Source of the DNA: Leptoclinus maculatus | Taxonomy: Eukaryota > Chordata > Actinopteri > Perciformes > Stichaeidae | Length of the DNA: 64,000 nucleotides | Assembly: GCA_032191485.1 (NCBI GenBank) | Contig: JAVDOI010000019.1 | Location: 5,650,655-5,714,654, forward strand | Direction: 5' to 3' | Shown here: positions 11,224 to 21,935 of the stretch, one piece after another | Numbering within the stretch: position 1 is the stretch's first letter | Layout: each line of letters starts with the position of its first letter | Program-made: the position numbers and the translations under genes | The notes under the pieces: model-generated | Told to the model about the DNA's origin: nothing | Databases searched by the model: none | What the model saw: the letters and a program-made list of their open reading frames with translations, nothing else

Positions 11224-14200
11224 GTGAGTAGTCGAGTGGCCTCATGGGTGGAAGAAATGGTCGCTGGGTACATGATCAGTCACGTCAAATAGTTAAAACA
11301 CTGACCTTTTGAGCCTTTGGCTCCATTGAGTCTAACGAGGCCTTTTGTAAGAGACTGCCTGTCTGATTACAGAAGATTAGATACAATTTCTCTCTGTGTC
11401 TCCTAATCGATCATGTTGTCTCCAAATTCCTGAGCAGCACTTGAAAAAAACACAAAGACACAAACGTCATTACTAATTACCTAATGTTCTCATGAGGCCT
11501 GTTTAACAGGAATACTCATTTTCCATCAAGGGAAAAAGATGAATTCATCCTGATCTATTTAGCAGATATCTGGTTTTAATTTGGTTGTTAAGAGTCCAAT
11601 ATCAGCATTGCTCTGATTGGTTTAAATCCCCATTATAATGCTGTATGCAACAATAGATGAGGAGTTTGTTTCCCTTTGTTGTGACTGGTTGTTCAGTATG
11701 TTTTCTTGGTATTACAGATATTTGTAACATAAAGAAAATACAGTTATTTGTATAGCCCTATAAGTATAAGTATGAAACTAACCCTACAGCCAGCAGCTGG
11801 TTAGCTTAGCTTAGGCTAGCCTGAACACCTAAACCTAAAGATCACTAATTAGTCTGTTAAATCCGTACAAAACAGTTAGCTCAAAAACATTAGCTTCTAA
11901 GCTAACTGGCTGCTGGCTGTTGCTTTGTTGTGAGTCCTCCTGAAAACATACTGAATGTGTGGTATCAAAGGTTAGCCCAGTGACATCACTCGCTGTTGCC
12001 TCCTTTCTGCTTTGTTGTCTTGCTGTAGACACCTTGACCCCAGCCTCCAGTCCGTCGTCGGGGGTGTGTGCGGCAGCGCCGAGTCCAGAGGAGAGCGTCA
12101 GCCCCCTCAACCTGGAGTGCCGAGTGTGCTCAGACAAGGCCTCAGGCTTCCACTACGGGGTGCACGCCTGTGAGGGCTGTAAGGTGAGAGACGTGGGACT
12201 AAAACAGGCCCAGCGCAGACAGTCATGCATGTACTGACATACACATCAAAGGGAGAAAGGACATAGAGGTCACACAAAGATATGTAGGTAAACATACAGA
12301 CAGATACAATCAAGACGGGTGATAACGTGTGCTGCAAAGGCTATTGTGTGTATTTGTGTACACGTGCACATTACATGCCTGCGCCAACGCACGCACACCC
12401 AAAACAAGCTCGGCATGCGGAGGCGCCTGACCTGGGGGCCAGTGGAAAGTTTCTGAGACACGCAGCCAGGTCATGTGAGGTGGGGGACGTGGTGGCCTTG
12501 CTCGACTTGTCCACCTCTCCGCTGCTTGGCACCGAGCCCGACTGAGTGACGTTAACACACACAAGCACCAGTACACACAATGAGCTGTTGCTGGCACAGA
12601 GCCCTGCTGTGCTTATTACTAAATAAGACCTTCATACAGAGTCATCTTTGGGATTTATTAATAAGAGGAATTTGGTTTTTAAAATGTTTAATCAAAGTAA
12701 AAGGTGTCCGTTAGGCCTGAAACAGTTCAGCTCCACAGGACAGACAGAACTTGAGATTTTAGGGAGTACGACAAAGTCATTAGAGGACTTGTAACTGAGA
12801 CCACTGGGTCTGTTAAAAGCATTAAGGACCAACACTGCCAAGTCATGTGAGCTCGTCGTAATCTCGTACTTCTCTGAGCCGACGGCAGGTTGCTGCTGCT
12901 AATCGGAGCCTTTGTTTGCTATTCATGCATGACTTTTGAACCTGTGACCGTGCCTGCTTTTAAAGTTTTCTCCCATCAGCCACAGCTGAGAGTGTTGTGG
13001 TGCCACTCCTTCCTTTGAGGTTAGACAGAGTTGCTACTGGTGTTCTCCTCTTTCTGTTTCTTCCATAATCAGCTCTTTTGACCTGCTGTAGAGAATCAGT
13101 TTTTTTTCACTCCTCTGGACAGGTACTGTGCCTTCAGTTTCACTCTAATCCATCGGAGACACTTTTCCGTCAATTCTGTCAGTTGCACAATGCACATGTG
13201 GGTTTTTTTTTTGGGTGCTGCAAATCAAGCCATCTCCCTCTGCAGGGTTAAAGTGGTCTGACCCACATGTCATTCATGTGCCACTCTAAAGTAGGGACAA
13301 TGGCACTGTACATGTGAGGGGAGTATTTTGACACTCACTAAAATGATATTGTGCCGTCATGGAAAAATCTGGCTTGCGATATGTAGCGGTCACTTTCAAC
13401 ACCTCGCTTTAAGAGAGGAGCGCTCAGTCGTGGGAATGTGAATGGAATGTGCTGTCATGCTATGGTGCGAAGGATTCAATCTGAAGCGACGGCGGTGTAT
13501 CGTTTGTACGGGACGTCTGGAGGAGGAGCAGGGCGGTCGGAGAAAGCCTTCAGTAATAGGACATGTTAATCACTACACCTCTACCTGCCCAATAGATGGA
13601 AGATGCCTGAATTAAAACTTTTTTTTCGGTTTCACTACAAGACATTTGCCCACAATACATCTCTTTGATAACGTCTATAGTTAAAGTACTGCTTGTGTCA
13701 CTGTCTGTACACCCATACACAGACAAGCAAAGACATGCACGCTGCACACATCTGTTTTCTCCTCCTTGTGCAGTTCTGTTGTTTTGTAATGTATTTTTGA
13801 TGACTATCATATGCCTGGACCCTTCACATTTCTCCCCTCTGTGTTTCCATGATGAATACATCCAGTTCTCCCCACAAATGGTTTGAAATACCACAAAGAG
13901 TGATGTGAGACACATAATAACCCTCAATAACAATGTGTCTTCAACATAAAAGCAGACAGGCCCTTCTGTAAGATGATGGCTGACGTGTAGCGTGACCGTG
14001 TGGCTGCAGATATATTGCCAGAGAATCTATGTTGCCTTTTCGACAGTGAGGGATGAGGAATGCTCTGACTGAAATTTCAGTGATGCACATAGGTGTGTGA
14101 AAGGATCATATGTTTCAGTTTGACATCTTTTAGCATGTGTTGGCACACAGTGTGTGTGTATCCCAGTGTGAGTGTGGAGGGCTGCAAGATGTCTTGTCCA

Positions 14201-16746
14201 ATCAGGGTTGTTCTGTAGAAAGGTAAGAGCTTACTGTACACCCTGAAGCATATCGCTCTTTAAATATAGATGTAATTTCTCTATTTCACCCTGGCAAAGG
14301 GTGAAATAGAGTGGAAGGCATAAGGGAGTTGTACAGACCTGAGACGCATCAGGAGGGTTAACCTCCTTATGGGCTGAAGTACCACAAGAGTATGTAATCT
14401 GATCCTATGATCTTCAAATGACAGCATGTGTCGTTCTGTGTCTGCCAGGGTTTCTTCAGGAGGACCATCAGGCTGAAGCTGGAGTATGATAAGTGTGAAC
14501 GCAACTGCAAAATCCAAAAGAAGAACCGCAACAAGTGCCAGTACTGCCGATTCCACAAGTGCCTCGCTGTAGGCATGTCCCACAATGGTAAACCTACAAC
14601 TCCGTTTGAAGCATATCTGTGTACTGTAACAGTAGTACAAAGGAGAGAAGAGTCATGAAGTCAGCGAATGGACTCGCTAACATCAGCTACACGGCATTCT
14701 CTTGCTGTGGGTCGTACCAGACCAAGTTAGGCTCCAGCAGTAGAATACTGGGTATAGAAATTTGAGCAAGCGTGTGTTTTATTTCTTCTGAATTTAACTT
14801 TTAATTGATCTGCAAGAGAGATAGAAAAAGTGTGTTCCATTATCTTTCATAAAAGTCTTGCTTTAAAGTGTGTATTAGCTCAATTGATGATATAGCAATG
14901 AAAGCACTTGCAAGTATGTGTCGTGAATGCAGTCACACAAATCTCCACGTGTCGACACGTGGTATGTGTTCTCAACAACAGGATGTGTCCTAATGTGGTT
15001 TGGCTCCAAATCAGCATGCTGTACATTGACAGGGTTTTTATAGAACAGCGTCCTGCTCCTGCCGGAGCCTGCTTGACTCTGACAAAGCACAGGCCCATAT
15101 AGCTCCACATCTGGCCCGTCAACTGCACTGACTGCTGAAGGGTCATTGGGTTTGTTGCAATGGCCTCCCACCGCAGACGGAGCGTTCAGAAACCTGAGAG
15201 GAGGACGACATGTTGTCCTCAGAAGAGAGGGAAGAGAACATAAGGCACCAGATCTGTTGGGGGCGAATACTTGTGTGTATGTGTGTGTGTGTGTGTGAGC
15301 AGACATGCATGTTTGATGTAGGAGGATATGTCAGATGTCTCTGTGTGTAGTCTCTGTAAAATAACACAGCTACTATTTGAATACTTTTCACGCCGTTGTG
15401 CTAATGATGAATGTTTTCTCTTCACCAGCCATCCGGTTTGGTCGCATGCCTCAGGCGGAGAAGCTAAAGCTAAAGGCAGAATGCAAGCTGGTGGAGGAAG
15501 AGGTGGCAAGCCCCATGCTGACCGACCACAAGACTCTGGTCGGGCAGATCCACGAGGCCTACATGAAGAACTTCAACATGAACAAGGCGAAAGCTCGGCT
15601 CATACTCACCGGAAAGACCAGCAAGCCGGTACAGTAAAAAAAAAAATGATATTCTTTATTATGTATCTCTACTAGATAAAGAATAACTTCGCCGACCGAC
15701 GGTTTTCTCCTCCGTCTTTCCCCACAGCCTTTCATCATTCACGACATGGAGACGTTCCAGCAGGCAGAGAGGACGTTGGCAGCCCAGGTGGGGAACAGTG
15801 ACTGCCCGGAGCACGAGACCGGCCTTCGAGCTGGGGACGTGGTTCTGGCCTCAGGGTGTGGGGAACTGCAGCAGAGGGAGGCTGAAGCCAGGCTCTTCCA
15901 CTGCTGCCAGAGCACCTCGGTGGAGACGGTCACAGAGCTGACGGAGTTCGCCAAGGCGGTGCCCGGTTTCCAAGACCTGGATCTGAATGACCAGGTGTGT
16001 TTGCTGTATCTGTCTGCCGTGATTCCATGTGATAAGTAGAGTTAAAAACTAGTTTACTTACCGTGAACCAAAGGGGTTTGTGTTCATGTAGTGAAAAAAC
16101 ACTGTCGTTTGGAGGCACATCGGAGTCATGCTTCGGCCTTCTTACCTGCACTTTCAGGTGACTCTCTTGAAGTATGGCGTTTATGAAGCCCTCTTCACCC
16201 TCCTGGCCTCCTGCATGAACAAAGACGGCCTCCTGGTGGCCCGTGGTGGAGGCTTCATCACCCGAGAGTTCCTCAAGAGCCGGCGGCGGCCATTTGGCGA
16301 CATGATGGAGCCCAAATTCCAGTTTGCCACACGCTTCAACTCCCTGGAGCTGGACGACAGCGACCTGGCCCTTTTTGTGGCTGCCATTATCTGCTGCGGA
16401 GGTGACTGACAATTGTTTTTTTTAAGTGCACAAAGGGTGCAAATTTGCACAAAAACAAATCTGAATCCTCCTTGTATGTTTCTCTGATCCCTTCCCTCCA
16501 GATCGCCCAGGCCTGGTGGATGTGCCTTTCGTAGAGCAGCTGCAGGAAAGCATTGTTCTGGCTCTCCGGCTCCACCTGCTGGCCAACCACCCGGACGACA
16601 ACTTCCTCTTCCCCAGACTGCTGCAGAAACTGGCCGACCTCCGGGAGCTGGTCACCGAGCATGCTCAGTTGGTGCAGGAAATCAAGACGACAGAGGACAC
16701 GTCGCTGCACCCGCTCCTGCAAGAGATATACAGGGACATGTACTGA
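11040..16746 (+). CDS. ppara: Peroxisome proliferator-activated receptor alpha (7 coding exons, 477 aa)
   Basis: Coding exons are 11040-11223, 12029-12183, 14449-14587, 15429-15628, 15728-15994, 16158-16401 and 16502-16746; all junctions are GT-AG and phases agree. This ligand-activated nuclear receptor pairs with RXR on PPRE elements and controls fatty-acid oxidation genes in liver and muscle. Finger 1 cysteines are residues 92, 95, 109 and 112 with P-box CEGCKGFF; finger 2 cysteines are 129, 133, 143 and 146, with the three-residue D-box typical of PPARs. The ligand-binding domain has TSVETVTELTEFAKA, the KYGVYEA segment, TEHAQLVQ and the terminal helix LLQEIYRDMY, so the residues matching human S280, Y314, H440 and Y464 are present. 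Isotype alpha is based on DTLTPASSPSS and overall similarity. About 21 extra residues (about 247-268) precede the HCCQ segment. The ATG has an ideal CACCATGG context. Whether it is the a or b teleost copy is unresolved. Confidence 0.95.
11224..12028 (+). other. ppara intron with fish repeat fragment
   Basis: Ends in TTGCTGTAG. Contains an interspersed repeat fragment at about 11740-11925 (own entry); otherwise nothing recognised. Confidence 0.7.
11740..11925. repeat. Fragment of a common teleost interspersed repeat
   Basis: Contains the GGTTAGCTTAGCTTAGGC core and the segment CTAATTAGTCTGTTAAATCC followed by GTACAAAACA. These words are characteristic of a very abundant fish repeat. Ends are approximate and I cannot name the family. 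Confidence 0.5.
12029..12183 (+). CDS. ppara: ppara coding exon 2 (first zinc finger)
   Basis: Completes Asp62 across the junction and encodes DTLTPASSPSS and finger 1, ending at CEGCK (Lys113). Donor GTGAGA at 12184. Confidence 0.95.
12184..14448 (+). other. ppara intron between the two zinc-finger exons
   Basis: At 2.27 kb this is the largest intron between coding exons. Contains a small perfect inverted repeat near its 3' end (14279-14311); no gene recognised in it. Confidence 0.8.
14279..14311. repeat. Perfect 14-bp inverted repeat
   Basis: Arms 14279-14292 (CTCTATTTCACCCT) and 14298-14311 are exact reverse complements with a five-base loop. It lies about 140 bases upstream of the ppara finger-2 exon and could fold in the pre-mRNA. 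Confidence 0.85.
14449..14587 (+). CDS. ppara: ppara coding exon 3 (second zinc finger)
   Basis: Encodes residues 114-159, starting GFFRRTIRLKL and ending VGMSHN. Its sequence is nearly that of mammalian PPARA. Acceptor CTGCCAG, donor GTAAAC. Confidence 0.96.
14588..15428 (+). other. ppara intron
   Basis: Contains a short GT run at about 15281-15298. Nothing else recognised. Confidence 0.7.
15429..15628 (+). CDS. ppara: ppara coding exon 4 (hinge and start of ligand-binding domain)
   Basis: Encodes residues 160-226: AIRFGRMPQAEK, then a divergent hinge, then EAYMKNFNMNKAKAR. Donor GTACAG at 15629. Confidence 0.95.
15728..15994 (+). CDS. ppara: ppara coding exon 5 (ligand-binding domain, extended loop)
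   Basis: Encodes residues 227-315, from PFIIHDMET to DLNDQ. Contains about 21 extra residues relative to human PPARA between AERTLAA and REAEARLFHCCQ. Confidence 0.95.
16158..16401 (+). CDS. ppara: ppara coding exon 6 (ligand-binding domain)
   Basis: Encodes residues 316-396, starting VTLLKYGVYEALF and ending AAIICCG; the next codon (Asp397) is split across the junction. Confidence 0.96.
16502..16746 (+). CDS. ppara: ppara coding exon 7 (C-terminal helices and AF-2)
   Basis: Encodes residues 397-477, including NHPDDNFLFPRLLQK, TEHAQLVQ and the activation helix LLQEIYRDMY before TGA. Confidence 0.96.
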
Positions 16747-18035
16747 GTAGATAGCACATGGTCATGAACTGGGGACATGTATTCGAATATTTATGTATGC
16801 CACTCAAAACTGGGTGTCCATAAATATTTACTGATACTATCATGCACATCAATGTACTGTAAGTAGTGTGACGTGCAGCTCCTGAGGCTGCACACTGCTG
16901 GGATCTGCCGTGGAAAGGCAGCTTTTGTAGGTGGAGTGGCTGCTTCAATGAAAGGGGACACAGTGGGGAACAAACCTGTGTCGAAATATTTTTTTAATGC
17001 ATTGATTTGAGAGCACCCAATCGCTGTGGATTGGGTCCTGGATGCCAGCTTTTATTCTACCGACTGGTCAAAAGCTAAATAGGGAGTAGACGTTGCAAGT
17101 TTGCCTAACATTTAAAATGGGTGTACACATATTAATGACTGCTGCAGTCATGGATGCACTGATGCTAAATATGAGCATAAGTTAAATTGTGGTAAAAGAA
17201 GCAGACAAGTTGGAGAGGTTATAACATTTGAATCCTTAAAGGTAACTGAAATGTTAGTTGTGCAATAGGCAACCTGATATAAAAATATTCCTATTATTTT
17301 GGATATTTAGTGCATGTGATATGTTAATTCAAATCGATTGGATTAGGTTAAGCTTTGTTATGTCCTTTCATTGTGTATTACCTTTTTGAAATCAGCCACG
17401 TCTCACGCAATCATTTTGAGAGTAGTGGTCGAAGAAACACCTGCATCAGTATTCATCATGTGCCATAATGTTTCAATACTGGAGCTCATATTTCCTATAC
17501 TTTGACCACACGTTATGCATTCACCACACAACAAAACAGATATTCAGTGTTGGATCAGGGAATGTTATCACATCATGAATCAATCAACCAACCTTACTTC
17601 TTCTACTGATGGCAGCCATCATTTGAAAATAGTGTACTTTCATGTGTAATATATTTATTTTAATCCTTAACCTACTGCTAAAAACAAAAAAAATGACAGC
17701 ACACCTCACTTAAGGTTTTTTTGTACAAATCCTGCAGTTCAGACTCATTATTGGCCAGTGAATATTTTGACCACAAACGCAATAATATGTTAAGCTGGTT
17801 TATGTTTTATTTTGTAAATATAACAGGAATGTAGTTGCCACAGTGAAAGTGTCCGCTGACAGTAAAACAGGCCTCAAAAAGAGGAGCTTGTTGCCTCATT
17901 TGCTGCGTTACACTTCACCTCCCGAAGTAGTATTGAAACACTGTTTCGTGTCAGAATAAAACCGTTTATATTTTGTATCATGTAGTGTACAATAAAAAAT
18001 ACATTTGTTGTTTCAATAAAATGAATCATGTCATG
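16747..18035 (+). other. ppara: ppara 3' untranslated region
   Basis: AT-rich non-coding tail after the stop codon. Canonical AATAAA signals occur at 17955-17960, 17991-17996 and 18015-18020. The cluster suggests that transcripts end near 17.98-18.04 kb, giving a 3'UTR of about 1.2-1.3 kb. Confidence 0.7.
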
Positions 18036-18498
18036 TGGTAGTTTAAAATAAACTAATATATTTAACTTTTATTTGTAATACCCTGACTTATTTACCTGTC
18101 TAATGATATCTGTTCAAATACCGTAGCTAAGATTTTTCACTGCACATATGAGACGTCATAGCAGGAAACGCACAGGTGGAACTAATCATGTTAATGACAG
18201 CTTTGTTCCATTTAAGTCTCCTTGTAAGCCAGTAATGTGATTAATTACACCTGTGCTTGTACTTTAACGACATGTTGAGGGCTGCTGTAAAAACGTATTA
18301 TCTAAGGATTATATTTTTACAATGGAAATAATCCATGTCATCAATTTCGGCTGGTTCACTACACTTTCATATTTTCTATAATAATATATATATCAACCCA
18401 CATTCGTTTGAAGCGTCCTAATACTGTAATAAACTATACAATTGTATTTATATACAGTACTTTATCTGTACACGGTGTTAGCATGTTGCACCCCCGGT

Positions 18499-18512
18499 CC
18501 ATTAGGGGGCGC
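18499..18512 (+). promoter_or_regulatory. CTCF-like motif between ppara and cdpf1
   Basis: CCATTAGGGGGCGC matches the 14-base vertebrate CTCF core (CCASYAGRKGGCRS) at 13 of 14 positions. It lies between the ppara polyadenylation signals and the cdpf1 promoter, where an insulator or promoter-bound CTCF would be plausible. Confidence 0.5.
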
Positions 18513-18591
18513 TAAAACGTTATGAAACAACATGGCTGCACTCGATATGAAAACCAGGAAGTGACTTTCTTCTGCTCCTCGGCTTCGAAAG
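18513..18591 (+). promoter_or_regulatory. cdpf1: Probable cdpf1 core promoter / 5'UTR
   Basis: TATA-less segment just before the cdpf1 ATG, with a YY1-like AACATGGCTGC at about 18529-18539 and an ETS-like CCAGGAAGTGA at 18554-18564. Short 5'UTRs with these motifs are typical of housekeeping genes. The transcription start is not determined. Confidence 0.45.
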
Positions 18592-18704
18592 ATGGAGCAA
18601 ACTACAAGCCTTACCCCTCAAAAAACATTTACATGTCAGTTGTGTGATTTAAGTAGCGCCTTTACTTACTACGGCCAGAAACCACCAAACACCAGAGCCA
18701 TCGT
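18592..18704 (+). CDS. cdpf1: cdpf1 coding exon 1
   Basis: Encodes residues 1-37 plus two bases, including TCQLC and YYGQKPPNT. Donor GTAAGT at 18705. Confidence 0.92.
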
Positions 18705-19544
18705 GTAAGTGGACATGAAGCCAAGCGCTCCTGTTAGCGCTCTGGAGCTAGCTATGCTAAAGCTAACGCTGCTAGCTGCTACGTTACATGCCTGTAAAGT
18801 TATAACGACGTTAGACACACAGCGACATTAACCCTACAGCTATTTTGTCCGTTATATTTATAGTCTGTCTTGAAACACACGACTGTTTTGTCTTTGTGAA
18901 CCTAAGTTATGAATGTATGTCTGCTTGTGTCGTCCAACAGGCTGCTTGAGGAGTGTTTTGTAACCCAGGACCCCTTCAGTCCGGACAAGGAAAAGTTTCT
19001 TGTTCTGGGCTCTACCTGCAGCCTGTGCAGCACATGTGTTTGTGTTGGATCGGTAGGAAAATTGAATTGCTTCGGTCTGTTTTTGCGACAGATTAAATAT
19101 GTGATTGTGTAATTCAGGTTATCAAATAATATCCTCATCCACAAACCCAAACTGAGCTCCTGTGACAGTTTTCCACTTGTAGGTCACTGGCGATTAAAAT
19201 ATGCATCTGTGGTTTAGATGTTTTCCTCAGATGACTTTGCAATCATGTGGCGTTTATATGCACTGGGTGAACTTCATGACTGATGCCCTTGAAATCAGTT
19301 GATCCATCGTCTCAAGTAGATAGTCTTTCCATCTTGGACTAAAATGTGACTAAACATCCATTGCTGGTGTGAAAACCGAGCATTGACGCTGCACTGTGCT
19401 CTTCTCTGCTCTCAGGACTGCAGTCTTTTCTACACCAAGAGGTTCTGCATGCAGTGTGTGAACAAGCACTTGAAACAGTTCCCACTTCAGATCCAGGCTG
19501 AGCTGGCCAAGAAGAAGCCGAGCTCCAAGTCTGCCGTCTCGTGA
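18592..19544 (+). CDS. cdpf1: Cysteine-rich DPF motif domain-containing protein 1 (3 exons, 117 aa)
   Basis: Exons 18592-18704, 18941-19052 and 19416-19544 join in frame through GT-AG introns to 118 codons including the stop, close to the human protein length. The N-terminus has FTCQLCDLSSAFTYYGQKPP, then DPFSPDK (the DPF motif), LGSTCSLCSTCVCVG, and CSLFYTKRFCMQCV. The paired CxxC motifs suggest metal binding. The tail is lysine- and serine-rich. The molecular function of CDPF1 is not established; it is a conserved small protein next to PPARA in mammals, as here. The chosen ATG fits the protein length and is followed directly by the conserved domain. Confidence 0.93.
18941..19052 (+). CDS. 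cdpf1: cdpf1 coding exon 2
   Basis: Begins within the Val codon, contains QDPFSPDKEKFLVLG and two CxxC-type pairs, and ends at a Ser codon before donor GTAGGA. Confidence 0.92.
19416..19544 (+). CDS. cdpf1: cdpf1 coding exon 3
   Basis: Starts DCSLFYTKRFCMQC after acceptor CTGCTCTCAG and ends in a basic, serine-rich tail with TGA. Confidence 0.92.
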   Translation, partial: DCSLFYTKRFCMQCVNKHLKQFPLQIQAELAKKKPSSKSAVS

Positions 19545-19835
19545 CATCGGACGAGAAGAGGTCCATAACATGAGAAACGTTTGGTCATTTAAAGAGTCCC
19601 AAATGTGCCAAGCTGCTTTACCAGAACTCTTCATACTGAACTAAACGGCATATGAAAACATCCTGTAATTTATTGCCATTGATTTGATTTTGGTGGAGAA
19701 TTAACACCACACATCAGAACAACACTAGATCATGCTTTTGTCCAGTCTTCAGGGTGTTATTTATTTGTTTCTAGAGAGTTTTATAGAAGCAGCAAATGAA
19801 AAAGGCTCTGAATAAAACTCTGTTTTCATGTATGT
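19545..19835 (+). terminator. cdpf1: cdpf1 3'UTR and polyadenylation signal
   Basis: AATAAA at 19811-19816 is the first canonical signal after the stop codon and gives a 3'UTR of about 0.3 kb. Confidence 0.55.
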
Positions 19836-21689
19836 GCACAGTAGCTCCGAATTCCCTGTTAAACAAACTCCCCAAAAACTGTTCATTGCTAATATCTAAT
19901 CCCGTATGTCTAGGATGTTCAATTTGGCCCATCGCTTGTTCAGCCCAATTCAGCACGATTTTATGCGCCATAAACTGTTTAACACCACTATTACAACTCA
20001 AGATGTGGAAGTAATAACATTCTCCAAGACGGGTTGCTGGGCAGATTAAAAACAGATTCATCTCTCCACTGCTCTTGCAAAGTGAAAAATGAATAAGTCA
20101 CCTCCAATTTATCTTTGTACCTGATGAATAACGCCTGTTGAGCAATATTTGAACACTTTTTTATGAGAAAAAATGTTTTCAGCAACACATGAAAACATTC
20201 ACATTTACAGGACTAATTAACTAAAGACGTCCTTTTTATGAGTGCATCGCTGTTATCCCTCTCATCTCTGCAGACGGTGCACCGCTAACTTCTGTGAAGT
20301 CAAGAAATAGTTTTTCTGTGTAATCTGACACTATAAAAAAGAATTACGCAGTAACCTACCTTTCTCTTTTGCTTTGTGCCTGTTATCAAAATGAATGTGA
20401 AACTGTTTGTTCTAGTGACAGAATGTGCTACAGTTGCATCATTAGTTACTCCCATTTCATCATTTTCAAAATACACACACACTCTACAGTATCATCAAGC
20501 CTGACCCAAACAGAATGTTCTCTCGCCCCATTTCTCGCTTGCCATTTAATCATTTTGATCAGAGTCTGTTCTGATCTCAGGGATGCCTCTGTACAACACC
20601 GTGCACGGTTTGCAGCAGCATAAACACATTATGGATTAAGTGTGATCCCGGCGATAACATTGATACAACAGATGGCCTCGCTGTTTTCATCACGAGATGT
20701 TTGACGTTTCCAGGCCTAATTGAAACAGCATGGCCTTTAAGGCAGGCCCAGTGATTTGTTTTTCTTTCTTTCTGGCAAATGCCGAAGAGGAATGCAGAGC
20801 GACATTCGCTGTACAGTTTAGGTTGGGACATCGTGAACTCCTGGGCACGAGGAGTTCTCACTATTACAGATGCATTCACGCCGTTATCTCGGATTCCTAT
20901 GCAGCTCTGGGACGTACAGAAAATCAATTCGATAAATTAGGCCAACTGGAAACCCCACCAGAGGGAAATGGTGGTGAATTTAAAGGTCTTTTTTTTTTTT
21001 TTCTTCTTTTAAAGCTGCACCACTCTTTGTGCCCCTTTTAAATTCCAAGCACACATAAGCAATTACAACCAGTGATGCACACAAACCACCTCCGTGGCAC
21101 CACTGGCAAAGTCTGACAGCGATAGGCACCGTGCCAACGGTGACGGAAGGCTTTCTGCTAGAGAGCTGATGTCATCGGATGCCAGGAGGCAGATTTGTAC
21201 CTTTTTTTTGTTGTTGTTGTGTTCCTGCATGAAACTATTCTAGTGTCTCATTGGCCTCAAGTAGCCTTGAAATTGTAACTGAATGTACGTACGTGCCTAA
21301 ACCAGTTAAGTGACACCAAATCTTACCAGCCCGGAGCAAGATCTCACACTAAACTCCTGCAGTGAGATAAAGCCGTTTCCATTATTGTGTTCTTATCACA
21401 TTTAGTTTTTATTATTCAAGACATTTTACTGTGCATGAACACAGAGATACAAATGACAGTTACTGAGATCCAATGATATCTATGACCTGTAGGTGTTCAG
21501 CTAATGTCTAACCTGAAGCCTGCTGTCATAAATCAAGTACTAATGGAAAGCACGATGAGCACCCATTTGTAACCACAACCTCTGTTCCTTTTGTTCTCTA
21601 AGTATTTGGCTAATCCAACAGATTAATTGGGTCATATTCATGTGTAGAGTAGATCCAATCCAGCTCTGTGTTGTTGCCCCTGTTCGACT
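19836..21689. other. cdpf1-cdkn1b intergenic region
   Basis: No gene recognised. The stretches 20580-20960 and 21060-21180 are compositionally complex, lack obvious repeats and stand out from AT-rich neighbours, so they are candidates for conserved regulatory DNA. That is a visual impression only. Confidence 0.35.
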
Positions 21690-21760
21690 TTAAGAGAGCT
21701 CAGTGGGCGGTCCTTGTGCGCAGACCAATGAATCGCCTTCTCTGTTTAAATAGTCCTTGA
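21690..21760 (+). promoter_or_regulatory. cdkn1b: cdkn1b core promoter (GC box, CCAAT, TATA-like)
   Basis: In order: a GC box GGGCGG at 21705-21710, a CCAAT box at 21725-21729, and a TATA-like TTTAAATA at about 21745-21752. The spacing is right for a start near 21775-21785, about 290 bases before the coding ATG. Sp1 and CCAAT-binding factors drive the mammalian CDKN1B promoter, so the combination fits. Confidence 0.6.
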
Positions 21761-21801
21761 TGTCAACTTTTTCTTCTTCACTCATTGCTCCCCCTAACGC
21801 C

Positions 21802-21822
21802 ATGTTGGCTGTTATGACTTGA
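21802..21822 (+). CDS. Short upstream ORF in cdkn1b 5'UTR (6 codons)
   Basis: An ATG at 21802 is followed by a stop after six codons. A second short one runs 21952-21972. Mammalian CDKN1B mRNA also has a regulatory upstream ORF. Relevance depends on the transcription start, which I place just upstream. Confidence 0.35.
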   Translation: MLAVMT

Positions 21823-21935
21823 CTTGTTGTTTTCATCAGCGTTACTACGGACTTGACAGGAGTGGCTCTCTTAAACGCCCCTGCGCCCTTGGAGACACTG
21901 TATCCCTTTTTTTTTGTTGCGCGGACGCGTTTTGG

